Shown: one piece after another, positions 44,800 through 52,876 of the stretch
How positions within the stretch are numbered: position 1 is the first letter of the stretch
How the letters are laid out: every line of letters begins with the position of its first letter
Assembly (NCBI RefSeq): GCF_025685415.1
Contig: NZ_JAGSYB010000001.1
Coordinates: 868,001-932,000 of the forward strand
Length of the DNA stretch: 64,000 nt
Direction: 5' to 3'
From: Terriglobus aquaticus
GTDB lineage: Bacteria > Acidobacteriota > Terriglobia > Terriglobales > Acidobacteriaceae
The notes under the pieces: generated by a model
What the model was told of the DNA's origin: nothing
What the model saw: only the letters and a program-made list of their open reading frames with translations
Databases searched by the model: none
Program-made: the position numbers and the translations under genes

Positions 44800-46065
44800 A
44801 TGAAAGCGAAAAAGAACAGTCCCCAAGCGACCTCTGTGGCTGAGCGAGAGGCGAGAGGAAAGCGTTCCGTTCGTGAGTTCGCATGGGTAGAAGCGGCCTC
44901 CAGCGAGCTGACGCGAGACATCAATCGCGACTTGATCCTGGAGCAGATCCGTTCACGGCAGCCAATCTCGCGCGTCGCTCTTGCGCGGCACACCGGCCTG
45001 CAGCCCAGCACCGTTTCCTCCATCGTGGAACAGCTGAAGCAGGAACGATGGATCAAGGAAGGCCCAGCGGTTCAGACTCCCCGCGGGCGCCGGCCCACGA
45101 TGGTGACATTGAACGATGACCTGCTGATGCTGGTGGCAGACGTGCGGCCGTCCCAAGCGGTGCTGGCCGTTGTGGACCTAAATGGCCGGTTTCTCTCGCG
45201 ACGTGTTGTCCCATTGCCTACCGCTCCAGAAGGAGCCGTGATGGCGATTGCGAGTGGCTTTCAGGCTCTTCGTGACGGCCACCCTGGGAAGGTTTTCGAG
45301 GGCGTTGGTATCAGCGTGCCAGGGCGGGTCAACCCTGAAACAAACGCATTGATGCTGATTCCAAATCTGAACTGGATGAACTACGACGTTAGCGGCAAAC
45401 TGTCGGAGATCCTCGGTCTCACGGTCGAAATAGAGAATGACGCAAATGCCTGCCTGCTGAGCGAGTTGTGGTTTGGGAATCTGGATGGGCTGCGCAATGT
45501 GGTCCTGCTGGCCATTTCAGAGGGACTGGGGGCAGCGCTGCTGGTGGAAGGCCGGCTTGTGAGCGGAAGCAATGGCCTCGCAGGAGAGTTTGGACACGTG
45601 ACCGTGGATGCCGACGGGCCAAAGTGCGGGTGCGGCAAACAGGGCTGCTGGGAGGTATTTGCTTCCTCGCAGGCTGCGCAACGCTACTACGCGGAGCAGC
45701 GGGGGCACACCGGAAAGATCTCGATGCGTGAACTGGTCTCCCTCGCGCTGGACGATGACGAAGCAGCAAAGGCGGCACTGCGGCAACAGTGCGAACACAT
45801 CGGAAGTGGCTTACGCGTCGTCAACGCTTCGCTTGCCCCAGAGGCGATCCTCTTCGCCGGAGAGATCACAACGTTTTGGTCCTTGGCCTCTCCCATCATC
45901 GAAGCGGAATGTAAGCGCGGTCTGCTGGCCGAAACTGGGCCCCGGCTCATTTCTACAGGCGACGGCGAGCTAGCCCTTTTGCGAGGAGCTGCCGCTGTGG
46001 TGCTCCACCGCCACTCCGGGTATTACCGAGCTTCCTCGGTCCGGAACAGGAAGGCGAGCTCCTGA
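44800..46065 (+). CDS. xylR: ROK-family transcriptional regulator, XylR-like
   Basis: About 421 residues from ATG 44800. The frame is open further upstream to a TTG at 44698, but that codon lies inside the operator palindrome. The N-terminal winged helix reads SRVALARHTGLQPSTVSSIV. The ROK sugar-binding domain has VGISVPGRVNPETN, ENDANACLLSELWFG, GEFGHVTVD with the sugar/zinc His, and the zinc motif CGCGKQGCWE. ROK regulators of this layout repress xylose genes and release DNA on xylose binding. The divergent xylA makes that role very likely here. Confidence 0.85.
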   Translation: MKAKKNSPQATSVAEREARGKRSVREFAWVEAASSELTRDINRDLILEQIRSRQPISRVALARHTGLQPSTVSSIVEQLKQERWIKEGPAVQTPRGRRPTMVTLNDDLLMLVADVRPSQAVLAVVDLNGRFLSRRVVPLPTAPEGAVMAIASGFQALRDGHPGKVFEGVGISVPGRVNPETNALMLIPNLNWMNYDVSGKLSEILGLTVEIENDANACLLSELWFGNLDGLRNVVLLAISEGLGAALLVEGRLVSGSNGLAGEFGHVTVDADGPKCGCGKQGCWEVFASSQAAQRYYAEQRGHTGKISMRELVSLALDDDEAAKAALRQQCEHIGSGLRVVNASLAPEAILFAGEITTFWSLASPIIEAECKRGLLAETGPRLISTGDGELALLRGAAAVVLHRHSGYYRASSVRNRKASS

Positions 46066-46539
46066 GGGCCACGCTCGCCCTGACGCTTCGTCCAGCTTTC
46101 TCTTCGATTTGGGCAAGTTCATCCGCGTCCACCTTGGGAAACGATGCCTTAAGCCTTCGCTTATAAGATCATCCGGTCGCTCTCTGGACGCCGGTACACA
46201 ACTGTCCCCTTTGTCGGTCAAATCTTAATCAGCTAGCGTACGGACGAGTGCGCTCTGCGTCTAGCCGAAGGCATAGGTGCTCAAAAGCCTCGCGCGTTTG
46301 ACGGCAGACCGGGATAGTTCCGGAACGAACACTCTGGGGACGGGAGATCAGAATCCGGCTGACCCGACAGGGTGACCACCCTGTTGGGAAGCAAAGCTCC
46401 TCCGCTTTTTCAGGTGAGGAGGCATGTGGTTGGTGCGAGGCAATCCTTCACGTTATCACCGGATCAACGAACTTGCCACGTATTATCGTTATGTCAAATC
46501 ACCCGCTGGAAGAGCAGCGGAGGAAGGGAGGAGTCTGCC
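46066..46539. other. Intergenic gap before the histidine kinase gene
   Basis: About 470 bases. A frame open from 46372 runs into the kinase gene but its first 56 codons have no family similarity I can see, whereas a good GGGAGGAG site precedes TTG at 46540. A short minus-strand frame around 46080-46150 reads FPKVDADELAQIEEKAGRSV, which looks protein-like but has no start, partner or known family; I do not call it. Confidence 0.45.
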
Positions 46540-48036
46540 TTGGATTTGATTCAGCCGAACACCTTCCGGGATGATGCGAAGAGCCTTCTTCAGTCGATCA
46601 TCGCTTCGTCCGAAGACGCAATCGTCACCAAGAATCTCGATGGCATCGTCACAAGTTGGAACTCGGGTGCGCAGCGCATCTTTGGCTACGAGCCGCACGA
46701 GATGATCGGTGAGTCGATCATCCGCTTGATTCCAGATGAGTTGAAGCACGAGGAGGATCAGATCCTCGCAAAGCTGCGCGCCGGTCAACGAATCGACCAC
46801 TTCGAGACCATCCGCGTCCGCAAGAATGGCGAGCGCTTTCCAATCTCAGTGACCATCTCCCCAGTAAAGGACGAAACAGGGACGATCATCGGAGCTTCCA
46901 AGATCGCTCGTGACATCTCCGACCGTCGCAGAGCCGAGGAGAGCCGGGCGCGCCTCGCCGCCATTGTCGACTCCGCAGACGACGCCATCATCAGCAAAGA
47001 CTTAAACGGGATCATCACCAGCTGGAATCCAGGTGCATGCAGGCTCTTCGGCTACCAGGCAGAGGAGATTGTGGGAGAGTCGATCCTCCGCCTGATTCCA
47101 GACGAGCTAAAGCACGAAGAGGAAGAAATCCTACGGACGCTTCGAGCGGGTGGGAAGATTGAGCACTACGAGACGACGCGCCTCAGCAAGACGGGTGAAC
47201 TTCGCGAAGTCTCGGTCACCATCTCTCCCATTCGTGACAGCTCTGGCCGCGTCATCGGGGCGTCAAAGATCGCCCGCAACATAGCCGATCGGAAGAAGGT
47301 GGAGCGACTCGCCATCCAAGCAGAAAAGCTGGGCGCTACGGGTCGAATGGCAGCAACGATCGCGCACGAGATCAACAATCCGCTCGCATCCGTGATGAAC
47401 CTCATCTATCTGGCGCAGCAGGACGACGTAAGCAGGGAAGAGCAGAAGAGCTATCTGAGAATCGCTGAGAACGAGTTGGAGCGGATCTCGCACATCGCTC
47501 GCCAAACCCTCGGCTACTACAGAGACACAGTCGGCCCCGTTTCCGTTCACCTGCACGACCTGGTCAACACGGTGTTAACTGTGTACGGAAACAAGCTCTC
47601 TGGTCAGGGCATCACTGTGAGCACGGCCTTCAACGACATGAAGAAGATCTGCGTCAGCTCAGGCGAGATCATTCAGGTCTTTTCGAATGTCGTCGCCAAT
47701 GCAATCGATGCCATGCCCAAAGGCGGAACACTGAACATCTCCGTGTCCCGCACGATGAGGTTGGGGAAAGACGGCCTGGTAAGTACCTTTAGTGACACCG
47801 GCCGCGGCATCAGTCGCGATCACGTGAGCCAGGTCTTCGAGCCGTTCTTCACGACCAAAGGTAGCTTAGGTACCGGCATTGGTCTGTGGGTCGCCAAGCA
47901 GATTGTTGAAAGGCACGGCGGACAGATTTCGTTAGCGAGCAGCACGGAAACCGCCAACAGTGGGACGACGATAACAATCCATCTTCCTTTCATCAGCGAA
48001 GTCTCTCAAGGGAGGGTGGAACAGGATGCACTTTAA
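46540..48036 (+). CDS. PAS-PAS sensor histidine kinase
   Basis: About 498 residues, no membrane helix, so cytoplasmic. Start TTG at 46540 is six bases after GGGAGGAG. Two PAS domains in tandem (about 15-130 and 140-255) are near copies sharing RLIPDELKHEE and IGASKIAR. HisKA follows with the phospho-acceptor in TIAHEINNPLASVMN, then HATPase_c with NVVANAIDAMPKGG, FSDTGRGIS and GTGIGLWVAKQIV. It phosphorylates itself and presumably the receiver protein encoded in the overlapping next gene. Signal unknown; no haem or flavin ligand motif is obvious. Confidence 0.9.
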   Translation: MDLIQPNTFRDDAKSLLQSIIASSEDAIVTKNLDGIVTSWNSGAQRIFGYEPHEMIGESIIRLIPDELKHEEDQILAKLRAGQRIDHFETIRVRKNGERFPISVTISPVKDETGTIIGASKIARDISDRRRAEESRARLAAIVDSADDAIISKDLNGIITSWNPGACRLFGYQAEEIVGESILRLIPDELKHEEEEILRTLRAGGKIEHYETTRLSKTGELREVSVTISPIRDSSGRVIGASKIARNIADRKKVERLAIQAEKLGATGRMAATIAHEINNPLASVMNLIYLAQQDDVSREEQKSYLRIAENELERISHIARQTLGYYRDTVGPVSVHLHDLVNTVLTVYGNKLSGQGITVSTAFNDMKKICVSSGEIIQVFSNVVANAIDAMPKGGTLNISVSRTMRLGKDGLVSTFSDTGRGISRDHVSQVFEPFFTTKGSLGTGIGLWVAKQIVERHGGQISLASSTETANSGTTITIHLPFISEVSQGRVEQDAL

Positions 48037-48529
48037 TGTTGAGCACAAGACCCTTGTAGCGGACGACCTCCCGCAACTGTCGAGCTCGGGTGAGTTCGAT
48101 CCAGACGAGAGCGTGGCGCAAGGGTCTGAAAGACGAGCCGGGGAGGAGTCGCTGTCTCGACGTCGGGTCCTCGTGGTCGATGACGAAAGATTGCTGGCCG
48201 ACACCACTGCTGCCATTCTCCGCAGAGCTGGTTTTGAGGCGCGAACGGCGTATGGCGGCTGGGAAGCTCTCGAAATCGTCAAGGGCTATAACCCTGACTA
48301 CCTTTTGACAGATGTGATGATGCCCATGATGAACGGCATGGAACTGGCGATGGCGGTGAGCAAGATGTCCCCATCTACCGCGATCCTGCTCTCTTCGGGC
48401 CAAGCTGGTGTCGCGCCCATCCTGGAAGATGCAAAAGCGAAAGGCTACGAGTTCCCGCTCTTAGCTAAGCCGGTTCACCCGTCGAAAGTCGTGGAGCGCC
48501 TGCGCGAGCTCGGCTCCGCTAGTCACTGA
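48026..48529 (+). CDS. Single-domain response regulator
   Basis: A 167-residue protein that overlaps the kinase gene by 11 bases. After a 45-residue acidic leader without motif, a receiver domain spans about 46-163: VLVVDDERLLAD with the acidic pocket, LLTDVMMPMMNG with the phospho-acceptor Asp, LLSSGQAG and LLAKPVHP with the conserved Lys. No output domain is present, so it acts by protein interaction or in a phosphorelay. Pairing with the upstream kinase is inferred from the overlap. Confidence 0.9.
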   Translation: MHFNVEHKTLVADDLPQLSSSGEFDPDESVAQGSERRAGEESLSRRRVLVVDDERLLADTTAAILRRAGFEARTAYGGWEALEIVKGYNPDYLLTDVMMPMMNGMELAMAVSKMSPSTAILLSSGQAGVAPILEDAKAKGYEFPLLAKPVHPSKVVERLRELGSASH

Positions 48530-48827
48530 TGGGCGATTTGGCTGGACGCTTTGTTGGTGCACGGAGTGCGCTGAGAAGCTCCGTCGTGGGTAGCGTGACG
48601 AATATGCGCCGCGCGGCGACCTCAGACGCTTGCGACGAGCGGTTCTTTCCGCTACGACTTGCGTAAAGTCTGCGTTCCTCCAAGAATCTCCATGGATCGG
48701 ATGCGAGGCTTCATCCAGCACTCGATGTGCTGGCCTCACCCACGCATCTCTTCTCTGTAGTAGCCCGCGTCGTTTTCGTTGCTGTCTCTCCTGACAACGG
48801 CGTGTCACATAGGTTGCAGCACGAGCC
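48530..48827. other. Convergent intergenic region
   Basis: About 300 bases between the response regulator and the permease gene. It holds a 12-base self-complementary CGCCGCGCGGCG at 48607-48618 and a small AGCGG/CCGCT hairpin just after it; either could slow transcription. No gene seen. Confidence 0.4.
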
Positions 48828-50084
48828 TTATCCGCGCAAGCCATCCGCCAGCGAAGTCCGATACGCACGCCAGGCAGGAACAAGCCCGACTACGGCCGAG
48901 AGTGCAATGGTTGCTGCGCCGTAGAGCAGTACGCGTTGCGATGGCCTGGTGATCATCAGCGGGATCCCCGTTGCACGCTCCACCGCGCCATGCGCCAGTA
49001 ACAGACCGACGTATACCGCGACAAATCCGAGCACCGTCGCGACGGTCGCAATCACAACTGCCTCCGCCACAAACAGCAGCAGGATCTGTGAGCTTGGCAT
49101 GCCCACCGCTCGCAGGATCGCTACTTCGTGACGCCGCTCGTTCACGGCGGTGTACAGCGCGACCAGCATCGTCAACAGGCCGACCACCAGCACCGCCGCG
49201 CTCACCAAGGACAGCGCCTCGTCCGCGTAGTCCAGCAGCACCCAGAGCTCCTGCAGCGTGTAGGCCGGGATGATCGCGGAGAGCGGCTCGGGCTTGTAGG
49301 TGTTGATCTCGCGCTGCAGGTATAGCGTGCTCATGCGCGACCGCGCTCCCAGCAGAAACGACGTGATCTGATCCACATGCAGCTGGCTCACGTCCAGCTT
49401 GGGCGCCGCCTCGCCGATAGCGGGTGGCGTTCCGCCTTCCCATCCGAAGTGCATGGCTTCTTCGCCCAGTAGCGTGATGAACACGGATCGATCGATCGGA
49501 GTTCCCGTTTGTGCAAGCACGCCGGCGACGGTGAACGGCGTCGCATCGTGTTTCAGAATGGACCGCTCCTCGATGCCGTGCGACAGCGTCAGCCTATCGC
49601 CCAAGCCCAAGTGCAACTGGTTCGCCACAGATGCGCCGAGCGTGGCTTCGAAGATGCTTTGGGGCGAGTGCCCAGTAGCGAAGCTCAGACTGTGATCGCC
49701 GCGATACTTATAATGCGCGTACAGGTTGTCGTCCGTTGCGATCACGCGGAAGCCGTGGAACGAATCGCCCATGCTGATCGGGATCGTCCACGCGACTGCA
49801 GGGTGATGGGCAAAGTGCTCGTAGCTCTGCCAGGAGATGTTGTTGGATGCCGTGCCCACGTGAAAGATCGTGGACAAGAGCAGAGGCAGCTCGCCACCGC
49901 GTGCACCCACAACCAAGTCTGTATGTGAGACAGTGCCCGCAAAGCCGGCCTTGGTGCCGGCGCGCAACGCATCCACTGCGGTCAGCAACGCGATCGACAG
50001 AGCGATGGAGCACACCGTCAGCGTGGTTGTCAGCGCGCGCGAACGCAGCGACGCCAGCGCCAGCCTAAGCAGCCGCACGGCCAC
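48828..50084 (-). CDS. FtsX/MacB-like ABC transporter permease
   Basis: A 418-residue permease with one N-terminal helix (about 16-38), a roughly 220-residue periplasmic domain, and three C-terminal helices (about 285-405) containing ERRHEVAILRAVGM, the typical FtsX motif. It overlaps the ATPase gene by 20 bases. The family handles lipoproteins, metals or peptides by mechanotransmission rather than classical import. With the DUF3299 protein it forms a three-gene operon; the cargo is not visible. Confidence 0.9.
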   Translation of the reverse strand: MAVRLLRLALASLRSRALTTTLTVCSIALSIALLTAVDALRAGTKAGFAGTVSHTDLVVGARGGELPLLLSTIFHVGTASNNISWQSYEHFAHHPAVAWTIPISMGDSFHGFRVIATDDNLYAHYKYRGDHSLSFATGHSPQSIFEATLGASVANQLHLGLGDRLTLSHGIEERSILKHDATPFTVAGVLAQTGTPIDRSVFITLLGEEAMHFGWEGGTPPAIGEAAPKLDVSQLHVDQITSFLLGARSRMSTLYLQREINTYKPEPLSAIIPAYTLQELWVLLDYADEALSLVSAAVLVVGLLTMLVALYTAVNERRHEVAILRAVGMPSSQILLLFVAEAVVIATVATVLGFVAVYVGLLLAHGAVERATGIPLMITRPSQRVLLYGAATIALSAVVGLVPAWRAYRTSLADGLRG

Positions 50085-50832
50085 CCTCCGGTTGCGATGC
50101 CTGGTTGATCTCCGACAGGCTCAGCGTTCTGCTGAAGTGCGATGCCAGACCCATGTCATGCGACACATACAGCAGCGTCGTCGCGTTTCCTTGCTGCCGC
50201 GCTTCTTCGACCATCTCCAGCAGCAGCGCGACAAATTCATCGCGCCGGTTCGCATCCAGCGAACTCGTCGGCTCGTCCGCAATCAGCAGCGCGGGGTAGC
50301 CGATCAGCGCGCGCGCAATCGCCACGCGCTGCTGCTGGCCTACGGACAGGGTGCTCGGTCTTTCGTCCAGAAGCGCGGAGATGTCGAGCCGCTGTGCAAG
50401 GCGTTCTACCTCGGCATGTAGCGAGCCCTCACGCATGTGGCGCAGCCGTTCGCGATACAGCTCGCACGGCAGCAAGATGTTCTGCCGAACCGAAAGATAA
50501 GGGATCAAATTGAAACTCTGAAACACATAACCCATGCGGCTGCCGCGAACACGGTCGCGCGTGGCGGCGGAAGCTTTGTCAAAGGCCTGGTCGAGCACCT
50601 GCACGGTACCGGCAGTCGATTGCAGCACACCGGCAACCAGCGACAGCAGTGTGCTCTTGCCGCTGCCCGAGGGGCCATACAGAAAGACACTCTCGCCCAG
50701 GCCGATCCGCAGCTCCGGAATTCGCAGCACCGGCTCGCGCTTGCCGTAGCGAAACACCACATCCCGCAGCAGCACTGCATCTCGGACGCGTGAAGGCGAA
50801 AGGTCGCCTTGTAATTCCGCGTCACTGCTCAT
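50065..50832 (-). CDS. LolD/MacB-like ABC ATPase
   Basis: A 255-residue ATPase with GPSGSGKSTLLSLVAG (Walker A), YVFQSFNLIPYL (Q-loop), STLSVGQQQRVAIARAL (signature; Val replaces the second Ser-Gly position seen in most), LLIADEPTSSLD (Walker B) and YVSHDMGLA (switch His). It belongs to the type VII ABC group paired with FtsX-like permeases. It overlaps both neighbours, so the operon is translationally coupled. Confidence 0.92.
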   Translation of the reverse strand: MSSDAELQGDLSPSRVRDAVLLRDVVFRYGKREPVLRIPELRIGLGESVFLYGPSGSGKSTLLSLVAGVLQSTAGTVQVLDQAFDKASAATRDRVRGSRMGYVFQSFNLIPYLSVRQNILLPCELYRERLRHMREGSLHAEVERLAQRLDISALLDERPSTLSVGQQQRVAIARALIGYPALLIADEPTSSLDANRRDEFVALLLEMVEEARQQGNATTLLYVSHDMGLASHFSRTLSLSEINQASQPEGGRAAA

Positions 50833-51283
50833 ACGGCTTCACGGAGTCGCCATCCATATTGAACGACACATCGCCATACGGGCTCTGGACCGTGCTCACA
50901 TGTAATTGGCCGGACACGATGATGGGCTGCGTAAAGCTCATGGCTGCCTTTTTGCCGCCGCGCAACTTCACATAGACCATCTGGTTGGGTGGAGGTGGCG
51001 GAACGTGAATGCATGCACCGGAGAACGGCACCAGCAGGAACTCCGTGACCTGCTCGGCATCATCCTCCAGCGGCACCATGAAGCCGGGGATCGCAACCGT
51101 CTTGCGATCCAGCGCCTTGGCGGGTGAAGGCTTCGCGTCGGCCGTCAGCGTCTTCAACGTCGACCACGACACCTGGGGCACGCCGGCCGTGGGTGTCGCC
51201 GCGCGTGCTGCGCCGCCCTGCAATGAAAACGATGCCAGCAGGAGCATGCTGCATGCGATACCTTTTGGGCGTATCCGCTTCAT
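50822..51283 (-). CDS. DUF3299-containing exported protein
   Basis: A 153-residue protein with a signal peptide (SMLLLASFSLQGGAARA). The mature part carries VAIPGFMVPLEDDAEQVTEF and VPFSGACIHVPPPPPNQMVY, the signature of DUF3299 with its conserved Cys and His. The gene overlaps the LolD-like ATPase gene by 11 bases. DUF3299 proteins recur next to this kind of ABC pair, and a periplasmic metal-related role has been suggested for similar clusters; the Cys-Ile-His motif is compatible, but nothing here proves it. Confidence 0.85.
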   Translation of the reverse strand: MKRIRPKGIACSMLLLASFSLQGGAARAATPTAGVPQVSWSTLKTLTADAKPSPAKALDRKTVAIPGFMVPLEDDAEQVTEFLLVPFSGACIHVPPPPPNQMVYVKLRGGKKAAMSFTQPIIVSGQLHVSTVQSPYGDVSFNMDGDSVKPYEQ

Positions 51284-51328
51284 GAAGCCTCCTGCTCTGT
51301 TGGACGCGCTTTGGACTCATTCAGGAGT

Positions 51329-51356
51329 CAGGCCGCCATCAATCGATGGCGGCCTG
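51329..51356 (-). terminator. 12-bp hairpin ending the exported-enzyme operon
   Basis: CAGGCCGCCATC (51329-51340) and GATGGCGGCCTG (51345-51356) pair perfectly over a 4-base loop, 20 bases past the amidohydrolase stop on the minus strand. No T-tract follows. It likely ends the region 7 operon before the DUF3299 gene. Confidence 0.65.
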
Positions 51357-51375
51357 AGTCTGTATACCGCTCTTG

Positions 51376-52818
51376 CTACTTCTTCGGGATCGCCTTGTCC
51401 TGCACCTGCGGCGGCGCGTTCACCGGCGTCGAGGTGGGGAACCGCTGTCCGCGAGTGGCGCCAAAGGGCCGTTCGCTGAACACTGTCCAACGCCTCGCCT
51501 GCCGCTCGTCCGCGCTGTGCTTCGTAGCGTCCCACATGTCTGCGGAAAGACCGTTCAGGTCGTACACGATCTTGCCGTCTTTCACGGTCATCTGACACAC
51601 CAGCTTCTGTGTGCCCATCATCTTGGTGTTGTACATATCCACGAACCCGAAGTTGCCGTGATCGACGGATAGCACAGCCACGTCGGCAATGCCGCCGACG
51701 GAGAGGTTGCCGTACTGCTCCTGCCGGATCTCATGCGCCGGATGCGAGGTCATCTGCGCGATCACTTCTGGGACCGTCTCGCCCAGCACCAGCAGCTTGT
51801 CTGCCACGTTCAGCAGGTCCTTCATTCCATTGTTCATCGACCCAACGTGCAGGTCGGTCGAGATGGAATCCGGCTTGTAGCCTGACGCTACGATCGGCTT
51901 CGCTACCGTCCAGGCAAAGCTGCCGCCCCCGTGGCCCACGTCGCAGTAAATGCCACGCTGCCGCATGACCAGCAACGCTTTGGACGGGCCGCCGGTCTGC
52001 GGGTCCTGCTCGTTGCGCAGACCGCTGAAGCAGTGGGTGTAGATGTCGCTGGGGCGCAGATGGCTCTCGACCAATTGCAGCAGGGGACGCTCAATGCGGT
52101 TCGCACCAAAGTCGATCATCACAGGGATGTGCGCGATGTCCTCGGCGATCTGCGCTTGGTCGTACGGCTTCCATTCCGGCCCGGTGAAGTGCGCGCTTTT
52201 GATGCCGACGATCACGCCCGGAAATTTCAGCGCCTTTTCGCCGGTCAGCTTGCCGTCCATGTCGTCCAGGTTGTCTTCGTACTTGGCGCCACGCATGCCC
52301 GAGCCGACGATGTTCAGTTCGGCGAGAACGCGGGTGCGGCTGCGGTCGATGATGCGGTCTTTGAAGTCGTCGAAGTTGCGCCAGCCAGAGCTGCCCGCGT
52401 CCACGATCGTGGTCACGCCATTGCGCAGCGTAAAGCCATCGGGCATCACAGACAGGTCGCCGGCGTAGGAGTTCTTCTCGCCGGTACCGGTGTACACGTG
52501 CGTGTGCAGGTCGATGAGGCCGGGCGTGATGTAGTAGCCCTGGACATCAACAGTCTTCAGCGCGTCCTTCGGATTCAGGTGTGCGCCTATGGCGGCGATC
52601 TTGCCGTCCTTGATGCCAACATCGCCACTCATGTCGACGTGGTTCTTGTCATCCAGCACGTGGCCATTAGTCAGGAGGAGATCGTAGGGCAGGGGATTCG
52701 GCGGCAGAGCCGGACCGCGAACCGGGCCTTCCTGCGCTCGCACCGCCGCAGCGCTCAACAGCAGCGCTGCACACATCCACTTGCCAACCACGCCACACAC
52801 CGAACGCATCAAGCTCAC
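51376..52818 (-). CDS. Exported amidohydrolase/deacetylase-family metallohydrolase
   Basis: A 480-residue amidohydrolase with a Sec signal (WMCAALLLSAAAVRAQ). Metal-site residues are visible in LIDLHTHVY (His105, His107), GIKSAHFTG (Lys), IYTHCFSG, DVGHGGGSF and the Asp of STDLHVG. It belongs to the COG3964 branch, whose cytoplasmic members occur beside DgaE-type ammonia-lyases and are thought to deacylate or open amide rings. Here it follows an exported DgaE/SelA-like enzyme by 58 bases, and both are exported. Substrate unknown; an N-acyl or cyclic amide of an amino acid or amino-sugar acid is a reasonable guess. Confidence 0.85.
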   Translation of the reverse strand: MSLMRSVCGVVGKWMCAALLLSAAAVRAQEGPVRGPALPPNPLPYDLLLTNGHVLDDKNHVDMSGDVGIKDGKIAAIGAHLNPKDALKTVDVQGYYITPGLIDLHTHVYTGTGEKNSYAGDLSVMPDGFTLRNGVTTIVDAGSSGWRNFDDFKDRIIDRSRTRVLAELNIVGSGMRGAKYEDNLDDMDGKLTGEKALKFPGVIVGIKSAHFTGPEWKPYDQAQIAEDIAHIPVMIDFGANRIERPLLQLVESHLRPSDIYTHCFSGLRNEQDPQTGGPSKALLVMRQRGIYCDVGHGGGSFAWTVAKPIVASGYKPDSISTDLHVGSMNNGMKDLLNVADKLLVLGETVPEVIAQMTSHPAHEIRQEQYGNLSVGGIADVAVLSVDHGNFGFVDMYNTKMMGTQKLVCQMTVKDGKIVYDLNGLSADMWDATKHSADERQARRWTVFSERPFGATRGQRFPTSTPVNAPPQVQDKAIPKK

Positions 52819-52876
52819 TCCCAGTTCTGTCTCTTACCGTTCTACGCCTTTGCCTTGGGCCTTTGCAGGCGACGCG

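Noticed and set aside
46372-46539. 56 extra N-terminal codons for the PAS kinase
   Set aside because: Sequence has no similarity to the family and a strong ribosome binding site lies before TTG 46540.
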